Assembly (NCBI GenBank): GCA_034435635.1
Contig: DAOTWY010000082.1
Coordinates: 1-38,045 of the forward strand
Origin: DAOTWY01 sp003696565
Lineage (GTDB): Bacteria; Chloroflexota; Anaerolineae; Aggregatilineales; Phototrophicaceae
DNA length: 38,045 nt
Direction: 5' to 3'
The notes beneath the pieces were generated by a model that was given only the letters and a program-made list of their open reading frames with translations, was not told the origin of the DNA and made no database searches. Shown piece after piece: positions 17,567 to 26,405 of this stretch. How positions within the stretch are numbered: the first letter of the stretch is position 1; each line of letters starts with the position of its first letter. Made by a program: the position numbers and the translations under genes.

Positions 17567-18229
17567 ATGACACAATTTGAGCATGAAGCCCCCCAAACCG
17601 TTTTACGTTGGGCAGTGGAAACATTTAAAGATCGATTAGCGGTTGTAACAAGTTTTCAACCCACAGGGATTGCAACTATCCATATGCTCAGTGAGATTAC
17701 AGATTGTTTCACAGTGATTACGCTCGACACAGGGCTGCTTTTTCCAGAAACTTACCAACTCATAGATGAGGTAGAAAAGCGTTTTCCTGCTATGCATCTC
17801 ATCCGCATCAAGCCAACATTATCACTGACAGAACAAACAGAAAAACATGGTGAAAATCTTTGGCAGCATGATCCCAATTTGTGTTGCCATATCAGAAAAG
17901 TCGTCCCATTAGATCATGCACTCCAAAATTACGATGCTTGGATTGCCGGTTTAAGGCGAGATCAATCTAGCACACGTAAGGATGTACCGGTGGTTGGGCA
18001 AGACCGTAAACGCCCCAATATGACCAAAATTTGCCCGTTTGCAACTTGGTCAGCGGAAATGTTGGAAATCTACATCAATGCTCATGAACTACCCTATAAC
18101 GCGCTGCATGATCAAGGCTATACAAGCATTGGCTGTTACCCTTGTACCCGTCCAATCATAAATGGTGAGGATTCCCGTGCTGGACGATGGGCAAACAGTT
18201 CCAAAATCGAATGTGGTATCCATCAATAA
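17567..18229 (+). CDS. cysH: Assimilatory adenylyl-sulfate (APS) reductase
   Basis: 220 residues of the CysH family, which reduces activated sulfate to sulfite using thioredoxin or glutaredoxin. The nucleotide-binding region contains VVTSFQPTGIATIHML and ITLDTGLLFPETY. The [4Fe-4S] cysteine pairs are present (C106-C107 in NLCCHIRK and C190/C193 in IGCYPCTR). These distinguish APS-type from PAPS-type enzymes. The catalytic Cys216 is in the ECGIH tail at the very C-terminus. There is no strong ribosome-binding site; ATG at 17567 is preferred over TTG at 17552. No other sulfate-assimilation gene is adjacent, so partners must lie elsewhere. Confidence 0.94.
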   Translation: MTQFEHEAPQTVLRWAVETFKDRLAVVTSFQPTGIATIHMLSEITDCFTVITLDTGLLFPETYQLIDEVEKRFPAMHLIRIKPTLSLTEQTEKHGENLWQHDPNLCCHIRKVVPLDHALQNYDAWIAGLRRDQSSTRKDVPVVGQDRKRPNMTKICPFATWSAEMLEIYINAHELPYNALHDQGYTSIGCYPCTRPIINGEDSRAGRWANSSKIECGIHQ

Positions 18230-18267
18230 AAACAATCAGGCGGGTGTTACAAATTATCCCGCCTGAT
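18228..18267 (-). terminator. Intrinsic terminator of the ABC transporter gene
   Basis: A 10-bp stem ATCAGGCGGG (18235-18244) / CCCGCCTGAT (18258-18267). On the minus strand it is followed by TGTTTTTATT. It lies between the convergent cysH and ABC genes and probably also blocks read-through from cysH. Confidence 0.82.
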
Positions 18268-18275
18268 GTATCAGA

Positions 18276-20087
18276 TTAAGGCTGTAATGCAGCATCTTGC
18301 AAATCATCTTCACGGAATTGCAATTCATACAGATGTGCATACAGTCCTTTGTGCGCTAACAATTCATCATGTGTGCCAATCTCAACGAGTTTACCTCGAT
18401 CTAATACAGCTACACGATGAGCTACTCGGACTGTGCTGAGCCGATGTGCAATAATGACCGTTGTGCGTCCTTGCATTAACCTGCCAAGTGCTTCTTGTAC
18501 CAGATGCTCACTTTCATTATCTAAGCTAGATGTTGCCTCGTCCAGCAATAAAATTCGTGGATTTTTAAGTACAGCACGCGCAATTGCCACACGTTGACGC
18601 TGACCGCCGCTTAACTTGATACCTCGCTCACCAACAATTGTGTCGTATCCATCTGGTAACCCCATAATAAATTCATGTGCATTGGCAATTTTGGCAGCTT
18701 CAATAATATCTTCTTCTGTTGCATCCAACCGCCCATAGCGGATATTTTCCCGAATTGTCCCTCCGAACAAGAGTGTTTCTTGTGGCACAATCGCAATTTG
18801 CTCACGCAAGCTCGCCTGTGTAACATCACGCAAATCAATGCCATCAACTTGGATACTGCCACTAGTGGGATCATAAAAACGCGGGATTAAATTAAACAGG
18901 GTACTTTTACCCGCACCGCTTGGACCAACTAACGCCAAAATTTCACCTGCTGCGATATCCAGAGATATGTCGTTCAATACCTCTAGTTTGTTATCATAAC
19001 TAAAAGTTACATGATCAAATGTAATTCGTCCACTTACCTTATCTAAAACAATGGCATCCGGCTTATCTGTTATATCTGGTTGCGTTTGCAGTATTTCAAA
19101 AACGCGCTTAGTCGCACCAAGTGCTTCTTGAAAAGACGTATATAATCCAATAAGAGAAGCGAAATTTGCAGCAACTGTTAAGCCATAAATCAAAAATGCG
19201 ATAAGCTCCCCACCAGAAAGCCGTCCAGCAATCACTTCCCGCCCACCGAACCACAAAATCAACGTCAGCCCACCGAATGCCATAAATGCAATAACCGGAC
19301 CTAAAATTGAACGGATTCGTAACAAACGCACCGCAGCATGAAAGGCGCGCTGAATAGCATCGTTATAACGTGCGATTTCATACGGTTCTCGAACAAAACT
19401 CTTAACTTCACGAATACCCTGAAATACTTCTTCAGCTACAATGGTTGATCCAGCGAGTTCATCCTGAACTTGGGTACTGATTCGCCGCATGTAATAACCA
19501 AATATAAAGCCAATCACCACAATAACGGGAATCATCAATAGGATGAATAAAGTCAGTCGCCAGTTCAATATAAACATCAAGCTAATTGCACCAAATAATG
19601 TTGCAGTCTGAGATAGCAATGTTGTGATATTATTGGTTAAAACCGTTCGCAGCACCGTAACATCAGATGAAAGACGTGACACCAGCTCACCAACACGCCG
19701 CTCAACAAAAAAGCCAAGTGACATTCCTTGCAAGTGGTTATAGAGGTTGCGGCGCACATCCATTAAAATGCGCTCGCCGATGTAATTCAGGTTGTATGTC
19801 TCTAAAAAACTAGTACAAGATCGAAGAATAAATACAAATAATAGAAGCACCGTGATTTGATTTAACAGGTCTAAGTTACGCTGATCTAAGACAGAATCTA
19901 AAACCTGTTGAACAACCATAGGAAAAATTAAGCTTAAGCCGGCACTTGCCAGCGTTGCTAAAACCGCTAACAACAACCGCCCACGATATGGTCTAAGATA
20001 CCCCAACAACTCCCGCCAATATATTGGTACATCAGGGACATCGCGGTCTTGATCGCTTTGCTGCTGTCTGCGTCTGCTGCGTAACAT
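18276..20087 (-). CDS. ABC exporter, fused membrane and ATPase domains (MsbA/MdlB type)
   Basis: 603 residues, a standard half-transporter that dimerises. A basic soluble N-terminus is followed by six TM helices (about 36-320). The ATPase has Walker A GPSGAGKST (388-396), a Q-loop VPQET, the signature LSGGQRQRV (about 492-500), Walker B ILLLDEATSS and the H-loop AHRLST. It probably exports a lipid, peptide or drug-like compound; the cargo cannot be read from sequence. GAGGAG lies 10 bases upstream of the ATG. It has its own promoter and terminator and is separated by 96 bases from the glycosidase/kinase operon upstream. Confidence 0.93.
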   Translation of the reverse strand: MLRSRRRQQQSDQDRDVPDVPIYWRELLGYLRPYRGRLLLAVLATLASAGLSLIFPMVVQQVLDSVLDQRNLDLLNQITVLLLFVFILRSCTSFLETYNLNYIGERILMDVRRNLYNHLQGMSLGFFVERRVGELVSRLSSDVTVLRTVLTNNITTLLSQTATLFGAISLMFILNWRLTLFILLMIPVIVVIGFIFGYYMRRISTQVQDELAGSTIVAEEVFQGIREVKSFVREPYEIARYNDAIQRAFHAAVRLLRIRSILGPVIAFMAFGGLTLILWFGGREVIAGRLSGGELIAFLIYGLTVAANFASLIGLYTSFQEALGATKRVFEILQTQPDITDKPDAIVLDKVSGRITFDHVTFSYDNKLEVLNDISLDIAAGEILALVGPSGAGKSTLFNLIPRFYDPTSGSIQVDGIDLRDVTQASLREQIAIVPQETLLFGGTIRENIRYGRLDATEEDIIEAAKIANAHEFIMGLPDGYDTIVGERGIKLSGGQRQRVAIARAVLKNPRILLLDEATSSLDNESEHLVQEALGRLMQGRTTVIIAHRLSTVRVAHRVAVLDRGKLVEIGTHDELLAHKGLYAHLYELQFREDDLQDAALQP

Positions 20088-20108
20088 AACCTAAATACTC
20101 CTCAGTTT

Positions 20109-20164
20109 GTTATGATTGTTATGATTTTCACTCACATTATGCCGAAATTTTATTAGAAATGTAA
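20109..20164 (-). promoter_or_regulatory. Candidate ABC-exporter promoter with tandem 9-bp repeat
   Basis: On the minus strand TTACAT (20164-20159), 17 bases, then CATAAT (20141-20136). Between this and the start codon the 9-mer GTTATGATT occurs twice in tandem on the plus strand (20109-20117 and 20118-20126). Confidence 0.4.
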
Positions 20165-20183
20165 CAGTGTTTTGTGAAAAAGG

Positions 20184-21347
20184 TCATGAGGCAGAATCAA
20201 CACCTGTTGCGATTCGCACCGCATCTAAAGCACGTTTAGGAAAATAACTCGTATTCCACAAGCCAAATCGGGTTTGTGCGCTGGGTTCAAGTTGGCAATC
20301 TGGTTCAGCAATTGGGCATAGCTTAGGTAATGGATAATCAAAACCAGTCCAAACCACCCAGCCTGCCAGATTGTTTTGTGCTACTGCTTCAAATGCCTGA
20401 AAGTATGCCTGACGCTGCCCTAGTTCATCATAATCAAATGTGCTGTAACCAATGGCAGCCAATAAAATCGGTTTATCTGTATTAGCGGTGAGGATCGCAA
20501 TTTCCTCACGTAGGGAATCAATTGGTTCAAAGTTTTGAAAACTAACAAAATCAACGATAGAAGCTGTCTGTTCAGCAGCATTATCCCAGCTCGCAGTGAT
20601 ATACTGGTTAGGTGCAGCAGCACGGACAACTTGTGCCACCTCACTTAGCCATACTAAAATATCGTTTGGTGTTAATTCACGAAATGTCAGTGCGTCAATA
20701 TCTCCTCTTTCTCGTAGATCATAAGCGATAATACCTGGCTCAGCTGTATATCTGCCGGCAATAAACGCCGCTTGATATTGACTACGCGAAATATTGTTGT
20801 AAAGAGCTAAAACATCTACATCTTGATTTAAAACTAAAATCAAACGAAAACCGGTTGTCACCGCAGCGTGAATAAACTCATCTAAACGAGCAAAACGATC
20901 GATTCGTGGGACTGTCCCAGCACAAGTAAACAGATCATCATGGTGTAAGAAAATACGTAATGTATTGATCCCGACATCCCGCATGAGGTTTAACTCAAAT
21001 TCAACCGATGATACTTGCATTTCCACCAGAAATCGCTCGTAGGGATAATCTCTTGGATAATAGTTGATGCCATAAATAGGGAACGGTTCACCGTTTAAAT
21101 TGAAACCGTTACCCACAAGATGCACAAAATCTCCCTGCGTTGGCACATATTCGGGCAGCAATCCAGTTACATAAGTTGCTTCTTCCACATCACAAGATGG
21201 AATTGGGGTGTTGCTGGGTTTGGCAGGGGGATCAACAGTTATATCAACAGCAGGTGTTACCAGGGAAAAGCCCGTGTCATTCACTGGTGGCGATATCGGC
21301 TGACAAGCTGAAAAAAACAGCAAGACAAACACCCAACGCCACATCAT
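20184..21347 (-). CDS. Lipoprotein with GH-A/GH5-like TIM-barrel fold, probably not a canonical glycosidase
   Basis: 387 residues. A lipoprotein signal ends FFSAC (Cys15); a Thr/Pro linker follows. The body reads like a cellulase/mannanase (clan GH-A) domain: GNGFNLNGEPFPIYGINYYPRD, then LNLMRDVGINTLRIFL (about 119-134). The acid/base region at strand 4 is IIAYDLRERGD, with E213 where the family has NE. The nucleophile region is KPILLAAIGYST (292-303), with Ala298 where the family has Glu (TEFG-like). VVWTGFDYP and LFGLW-type C-terminal segments are retained. It is translationally coupled (ATGA) to the histidine kinase upstream. A binding or sensing role is inferred, not shown. Confidence 0.72.
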   Translation of the reverse strand: MMWRWVFVLLFFSACQPISPPVNDTGFSLVTPAVDITVDPPAKPSNTPIPSCDVEEATYVTGLLPEYVPTQGDFVHLVGNGFNLNGEPFPIYGINYYPRDYPYERFLVEMQVSSVEFELNLMRDVGINTLRIFLHHDDLFTCAGTVPRIDRFARLDEFIHAAVTTGFRLILVLNQDVDVLALYNNISRSQYQAAFIAGRYTAEPGIIAYDLRERGDIDALTFRELTPNDILVWLSEVAQVVRAAAPNQYITASWDNAAEQTASIVDFVSFQNFEPIDSLREEIAILTANTDKPILLAAIGYSTFDYDELGQRQAYFQAFEAVAQNNLAGWVVWTGFDYPLPKLCPIAEPDCQLEPSAQTRFGLWNTSYFPKRALDAVRIATGVDSAS

Positions 21348-22354
21348 TCAACCTCAACTGTGGGCAACCGGAAGGTAAATGTGCTGCCTTCTCCAAGGTT
21401 ACTAGATGCCCAAATATCTCCACCAAGTCGCTGAATAATCGTCTTAGCGGTTGTTAGCCCCAATCCACCACCGGAAACAGCACGGACCGCCGCAGCACGA
21501 GAGCGATACATACGATCAAAAATCAGATCAATCTCGTCATCTGCAATGCCAATCCCACGGTCTGCCACACTACAATAAACATCGTGGCTATCTCCCCAGG
21601 CATGAATCGCCACTGTCTGCTCTGGTGGGGAATAAACAATCGCATTATGAAGCAGATTATAAACAACCTGCTCAAGTCGTTCTGGATCACCCATAACAAC
21701 CGGTAGCGGATTCTGCACAGAAACAGCAATGACAATTTGATGATCAAAAGCTAGAGAGGTCACCCTTCCCACAGCACGGTTAATAATATCGCGTAGTTGT
21801 AGCGGTTGATGCTCTAGGGGCATTCCAGCTTCAACCCAAGCCAGGTCAACCAACGCACCAATTACATCCTGCAACTTTGTGGTTGTCTCACGGATGCGAT
21901 TCAAAAAACGCTGCTGCTGTTCGTTCAGATCACCAAACTTATCGATTAAATCCGCATAACCAGTTAAAGCCGTAATAGGGTTACGGAGATCATGACTGAT
22001 AGCACGAACAAGTGAGTCACGGCGATTACTGAGGTCACGCCTCTCCGTCACATCATGCAACATGACCACCCGCTCACCGCTTTCTTCCAGCGTTGCCCCT
22101 ATACCAACCGCCAACCGTCGACGCGGCAACCGAACATCTAAGGTCTGATCACCAGAGCGCGTAAATAGATTAACCAGTGTCGGATTATGGTTAAAAGCCG
22201 CTTTTGGTGTTAGTCCAATTAATGTCTCTGGGGTTTGACCAAGCATCGCCGCCCCAGCCGGATTAACAGACGTGATAACCCCATCACGATCTGCAATAAT
22301 CACCCCATCGGATGTGCTACGAAACAAAAAATCATAAACTGCCGCAACAGACAT
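21344..22354 (-). CDS. PAS-domain sensor histidine kinase, soluble
   Basis: 336 residues with no TM segment. The PAS domain (about 5-105) begins VYDFLFRSTSDGVIIADRDG. The HisKA domain has the phosphorylated His121 in RAISHDLRNPITALTGY. The ATPase domain carries an N-box LLHNAIVYS, G1 DRGIGIADDE and G2 SGGGLGLTTAK. It ends at ...LGEGSTFTFRLP, the usual kinase end. Its ATG shares one base with the stop of the upstream glycosidase-like gene (TAATG), and its stop overlaps the downstream lipoprotein start (ATGA). No response regulator is in the operon; an orphan one lies 10 kb away at 10502-11209. Confidence 0.94.
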   Translation of the reverse strand: MSVAAVYDFLFRSTSDGVIIADRDGVITSVNPAGAAMLGQTPETLIGLTPKAAFNHNPTLVNLFTRSGDQTLDVRLPRRRLAVGIGATLEESGERVVMLHDVTERRDLSNRRDSLVRAISHDLRNPITALTGYADLIDKFGDLNEQQQRFLNRIRETTTKLQDVIGALVDLAWVEAGMPLEHQPLQLRDIINRAVGRVTSLAFDHQIVIAVSVQNPLPVVMGDPERLEQVVYNLLHNAIVYSPPEQTVAIHAWGDSHDVYCSVADRGIGIADDEIDLIFDRMYRSRAAAVRAVSGGGLGLTTAKTIIQRLGGDIWASSNLGEGSTFTFRLPTVEVE

Positions 22355-24897
22355 TATTCATCCGTGTTTTGTTGAACTTCAATCACCACACGTTTAATCT
22401 TACTAGTTGGCGTTTCCACAGGCGGCATAATGGTCGGTAATGGTACAACAGGCAACGGTGCAGCATCATCTTGCACAAGTTGTCGCTCTGCATCCGCGTT
22501 AAGCGTTACTTGCTTGCCACTTGGAAACTTGATCGTTGTTGATGTTTGTGTCCGTGACACAACAACACCATGTTGTGTCACAGTCACCGGGCTTCCCCAA
22601 TAAAACGCCCCGCCTGTATAGACACGATAACGATCAACAATTTGTACGCCAATTGTACGCATCAATAGGTAAACCGGCACAATACCACTAAGATGCCCCT
22701 TTTCACCTAATCCAATTGGTTCATCTGCATGATAAAATTCACGAAAAGCCTTTTGATGCTTGAGAGAATGCGTCTGTGTTTTTATCAAACGTTTTAGCAT
22801 CCGGGCAGTAATTTCTCCACGTCCAGCTTCAATCAACCCTTCACCAATCAATGTAAGCCAATACGTCCATACACCGCCGCCGCCGCGCGCACTAGATGGA
22901 TCATAATTCGGGTCTTGCGCAGAGACAATACTCACGCCACTTTTACGCCAAAAATGCGCTTCGTCCTGAAGCAACTTAACAAGTGGTTCAAGCCGATTTT
23001 CCGGCAATGCATTTAACATCAAGGGTATTAGGGCGTTAATGTCTAGCCTGGTTGTATCCAACGTGTGGACAGTCAATTTATATACCCGGCTTAATCCCTC
23101 AAAATAAATGCGATCGACTTGTTGATAAATATGCATACTGGTATATGTACCGCCACCATATCCCCACATGAATTGCTCCAGTGGGACTGTTTCACTCACT
23201 TCATTGCCATGACGATCAACCCCTTGAAGGAATAAACTGGCACGTGGAACACGCCCCGCCCCACCATTAACACGGATAATTAAACGTGTGGCAGGTTGTA
23301 GTTGTTTCGCGGGTAAATGTTCCTCATCACACGGCACATCTACCAAAATATCAACGCGAGGAGCTGTTATATCTGTATCCCGCTCTTGATAAGCATAACG
23401 ATCGTGATACCACAGCTTCTCCATAAAGCGTTGCAAACTAGTCAGGCGATTGTAAAGTTCATATGAGCCAGGGTCTTGAATCTCTTTAGCAATATTGGAA
23501 AGGCATAACGTCTCAGAGAGCATATAAGCTGCCATGTCTGGCGTTTCCAACTTACGAATATCAGCGTTTTGTGCCCAGCTTTCGCGGTTGCCAAATGTAG
23601 GGAAAAAAACATATCCTAATTGGCGTTCGTCCTGCCATTCTGGCATCACATCGCCATCTACATCCACATCATGTTCTGACCAGCGATTATAAAAATTAAG
23701 CAACCCAGGATAAACCTGCTGAAGAAAAGCACGATCTTCTGTATATTGATAGATATGCCATGCTAAACGTGCTAACACAGGCGTGCATAAAATCCCTTGT
23801 CGCTGTCCACCTAAACCAGGCTTGAGGTCAATATCCCCTTCTGGCGATTGCACAGCTAAATAATTTTGAACAACACCTTGTGCCAATTCCCCACTAATTG
23901 ATGCCACCCCCAACGCAGCAAGATAGGCAACTTGTGGATTTTGCCCATTCCAACCACGATCATAATCCTTGCCGTCCCCCGTACGGCTAAAACCTTTTTG
24001 TGGCAAGCGTGTTGCCACAAAAGATGCATATGGCAAATGCTCCGTTGGGCGCATAAATGACTGAAGTAAATGGTGATAGGAAAAAGCAATCGCAACATCC
24101 TGATCGTCATCACCTGTTTCAATCACAGGGATTGCTTGTGCCGCCTCTAAAATTGTTTGAATCGCCTTATCCCAATCCTGTGCCAACCAGAAGCGTGTCC
24201 GTTCCAAAGAAGCTTGCATCCGGCTAAGCCCAGCATGAACCCAGCGAATAGCAACTTGCCCATTAGCTGGTATATTCAGCGTCGTACCAATTTGAGGGGC
24301 AGCTTTACCACGTAGTGGAATTTCGGCTTTAGCATTTTCCAACACGATGACAGGTTCAAGCCAATTGGGCATGACCTGTTTATTCAAAATACGCGCTAAT
24401 TTACCAAGAGAAAGCGCATTAGTACCATCTGCCAAGCTCATAATGGCAACTGGTTGATCTTTATGAGCTGCCCCAACATATCCAACAAGATCAAGCCGAA
24501 GTGTTTGGTCTATATCACTAAGATTTTGGATGGTATAACGTCCACCAATTGCATGAGACTCCATAACCCAATACTCTGCGGTGAACGGCAACGTTGGTAT
24601 AATTTTCCCCTCTGCCTGTGCATAACCAGGCGCAAAAAACGTAATCACTGGCGGAACAGCATATGCTCGTGACTGATGAATACTGTGCCCATCATGCCAC
24701 CACATCGGCACAATCATTGCCTCTGTGACACGCCCCCCATAACTCGTTTGCAATGTCAATGCCGATGATTCTGCCATACCCGGCAACAATTCCCAGATTT
24801 GATCATCTAAATAATCCGTCCGTGCCAAGCGTGCATCTGCCGCTAACTGTAACGCATACGGTGATGCGCCATCCAACCGCCAGCGTTTTAATGTCAT
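22354..24897 (-). CDS. Large six-hairpin (alpha/alpha-barrel) glycosidase-like protein
   Basis: 847 residues, no signal peptide. Residues 45-225 look like the N-terminal beta-sandwich common to GH63/GH15/GH94-like enzymes. Residues 250-505 and 620-760 contain helices of an (alpha/alpha)6 barrel, with motifs such as DRGWNGQNPQVAYLAALG, DGDVMPEWQDERQLGY, GGGGVWTYWLTLIGEGL and FREFYHADEPIGLGEKGHLSG. Between the two halves, about residues 508-615 form an inserted all-beta module. The C-terminal 75 residues are beta-rich then Pro-rich. I cannot assign a GH family or substrate; acidic residues in the EWQDE and FYHADE segments are candidates for catalysis. The gene follows a lipoprotein gene by 21 bases and is coupled to the kinase gene. 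Confidence 0.72.
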   Translation of the reverse strand: MTLKRWRLDGASPYALQLAADARLARTDYLDDQIWELLPGMAESSALTLQTSYGGRVTEAMIVPMWWHDGHSIHQSRAYAVPPVITFFAPGYAQAEGKIIPTLPFTAEYWVMESHAIGGRYTIQNLSDIDQTLRLDLVGYVGAAHKDQPVAIMSLADGTNALSLGKLARILNKQVMPNWLEPVIVLENAKAEIPLRGKAAPQIGTTLNIPANGQVAIRWVHAGLSRMQASLERTRFWLAQDWDKAIQTILEAAQAIPVIETGDDDQDVAIAFSYHHLLQSFMRPTEHLPYASFVATRLPQKGFSRTGDGKDYDRGWNGQNPQVAYLAALGVASISGELAQGVVQNYLAVQSPEGDIDLKPGLGGQRQGILCTPVLARLAWHIYQYTEDRAFLQQVYPGLLNFYNRWSEHDVDVDGDVMPEWQDERQLGYVFFPTFGNRESWAQNADIRKLETPDMAAYMLSETLCLSNIAKEIQDPGSYELYNRLTSLQRFMEKLWYHDRYAYQERDTDITAPRVDILVDVPCDEEHLPAKQLQPATRLIIRVNGGAGRVPRASLFLQGVDRHGNEVSETVPLEQFMWGYGGGTYTSMHIYQQVDRIYFEGLSRVYKLTVHTLDTTRLDINALIPLMLNALPENRLEPLVKLLQDEAHFWRKSGVSIVSAQDPNYDPSSARGGGGVWTYWLTLIGEGLIEAGRGEITARMLKRLIKTQTHSLKHQKAFREFYHADEPIGLGEKGHLSGIVPVYLLMRTIGVQIVDRYRVYTGGAFYWGSPVTVTQHGVVVSRTQTSTTIKFPSGKQVTLNADAERQLVQDDAAPLPVVPLPTIMPPVETPTSKIKRVVIEVQQNTDE

Positions 24898-24918
24898 GAT
24901 GACTTCCTTCGTATTTGG

Positions 24919-25596
24919 TTATCCGTCGATACGTTGCCAGGTGCCATCGGTCTCATCAAAGCGATAAGCAAATCCATCTCTGCTATAAATAATATGGTAG
25001 CCAGGTCCCGGTACGTATTGATTATCTGCAATCGTTCCACCAGCATAATATTCGTATCGGGTGACATGCCCATATTCAGTATCTAATGCCCAACCTAATG
25101 CGTCCCGAATCGCCTGGTTTTCTCTCCATAGTTTACCAAAACCTCGAATTGGCTGCACAAAGCCATCTGGCGGAGTGATAGCGGGGTCAAATTCCGGCAT
25201 ACCATCAGTCCATGTATTATCATGAATTGTCCAAGCACCTTGCAGTCCATCATCTGCTTGGTTAATCAACACCCAAACTTCATTAACAGGTTGTAAGTAA
25301 AACATCCGCCCATTTTCAAAGACTTGTTCTGCCACCACAATTTGCTCATCAATCGGCGTTGGCATAATAACTGATGTCGCAGAAGCAGTAGGAGTTGATG
25401 TTAATTGTGATAGTGGTGTCGCTGATGGGGTCATAGTCATCGTTGCTTGGGAAGCCACTTCACCATTTGGGGTAGCCGTAACAACCACTACAACTGTCAC
25501 CTCACGGGTAACTTCCATTAGATATTGTGTTTCTGGTTCATTCTGGCAGGCTGCAAATGTTAAAACAGCTAGAAGTACCAGTAAAAGTTTTTGCAT
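24919..25596 (-). CDS. Lipoprotein of unknown function
   Basis: 225 residues. The lipoprotein signal is LTFAAC (Cys17). It is followed by a Val-rich VTREVTVVVVVTATP segment and a Thr/Ser/Pro linker (about 35-80), a style common in Chloroflexota lipoproteins. The C-terminal domain (about 85-225) has no recognised fold. It has many aromatics (MFYLQPVNEVWVLIN, GWALDTEYGHVTRYEYYAGG, GPGYHIIYSRDGFAYRF) and looks beta-rich; resemblance to cell-wall or carbohydrate-binding modules is only suggestive. It is the first gene of the minus-strand operon, behind a good promoter, with TTGGAGT before its ATG. Confidence 0.75.
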   Translation of the reverse strand: MQKLLLVLLAVLTFAACQNEPETQYLMEVTREVTVVVVVTATPNGEVASQATMTMTPSATPLSQLTSTPTASATSVIMPTPIDEQIVVAEQVFENGRMFYLQPVNEVWVLINQADDGLQGAWTIHDNTWTDGMPEFDPAITPPDGFVQPIRGFGKLWRENQAIRDALGWALDTEYGHVTRYEYYAGGTIADNQYVPGPGYHIIYSRDGFAYRFDETDGTWQRIDG

Positions 25597-25626
25597 AATT
25601 TACTCCAACATTCATAAACAAAAGAC

Positions 25627-25654
25627 ATTGTATCAAAGGCTTGATGAGTTTCAA
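25627..25654 (-). promoter_or_regulatory. Promoter of the lipoprotein/glycosidase/kinase operon
   Basis: On the minus strand TTGAAA (25654-25649), 16 bases, then TACAAT (25632-25627), about 30 bases before the lipoprotein ATG. The match to sigma-70-type consensus is good. Confidence 0.62.
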
Positions 25655-25744
25655 GTAACCGTAGGTAAGTCGTTAGCTAGGGTTACAATCTCAACTATTT
25701 TCCGCTAAACTTGTGGCATTTGAACAACACGGAGAAAGATCATA

Positions 25745-25975
25745 ATGGAAGAGAATAATGGATGCGCCCAGCAGAGTATTATTTTCATGGCTATTGCAAT
25801 TGTTTTTGCCCTGTTGGTTTTTATGACCGTCCTACTTGTCTCACTTGGCATTATCAGTTTAGGCGGCAATCAAACTGAAACACAGCACGTTGAAGAAAGC
25901 ATCACTGAAGATATTCCAGCTGAATTTACCCTTGAACCAACAGAACCAGAAGCCACATCTGAACCAGGTGAATAA
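25745..25975 (+). CDS. Small single-TM protein with acidic tail
   Basis: 76 residues: a short polar N-terminus with one Cys, one long TM helix (about 12-40), then an acidic Glu/Thr/Pro tail that is predicted outside the membrane. No family recognised. GGAGAAAG upstream supports the ATG. It is separated from the DUF971 gene by only 2 bases, so the two are co-transcribed. Confidence 0.7.
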   Translation: MEENNGCAQQSIIFMAIAIVFALLVFMTVLLVSLGIISLGGNQTETQHVEESITEDIPAEFTLEPTEPEATSEPGE

Positions 25976-25977
25976 CC

Positions 25978-26316
25978 ATGACAGAAAAACCCAGACCCAC
26001 CGGGATCACTTTAAACAAAAATAAAGGCTATATGGAAATCAATTGGAACATTGATAATGTCACAGCACGTTATTCATTACCACATTTACGAGAAGCTTGT
26101 CCTTGTGCAGAATGTCGCGGTGGGCATGAATTTATGGGGGCGGCGTACGACCCTGATGACTTAATGAGCCTTCAATTACTGCCCGCGCGGGATTATACGA
26201 TCAAAGATTTGCAGTTGATCGGCAATTATGCCATTCAACCGGTTTGGGGAGATGGGCATTCTTCTGGCATTTTCACTTGGGAATATCTATGGAAAATTCG
26301 ACCTAAAGAGGGGTAA
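25978..26316 (+). CDS. DUF971-domain protein
   Basis: 112 residues covering one DUF971 domain, the same fold as the N-terminal part of gamma-butyrobetaine hydroxylase. The hallmark segment is YSLPHLREACPCAECRGGHE, with Cys41, Cys43 and Cys46 as a probable metal site. QLIGNYAIQPVWGDGHSSGIFTWEYL near the C-terminus is also conserved in this family. Such stand-alone proteins have been linked to iron-sulfur metabolism (ApbC/Mrp-associated in other bacteria); no Mrp gene is here, so the role stays open. Confidence 0.88.
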   Translation: MTEKPRPTGITLNKNKGYMEINWNIDNVTARYSLPHLREACPCAECRGGHEFMGAAYDPDDLMSLQLLPARDYTIKDLQLIGNYAIQPVWGDGHSSGIFTWEYLWKIRPKEG

Positions 26317-26405
26317 AATCCCCTCTCCTCCTAACTCATCCCATATTAAAAAATCCCCAATTTCTATAAGTTCGTGCAAATAGCACAAAAAGAAACCCTG
26401 ATTTT

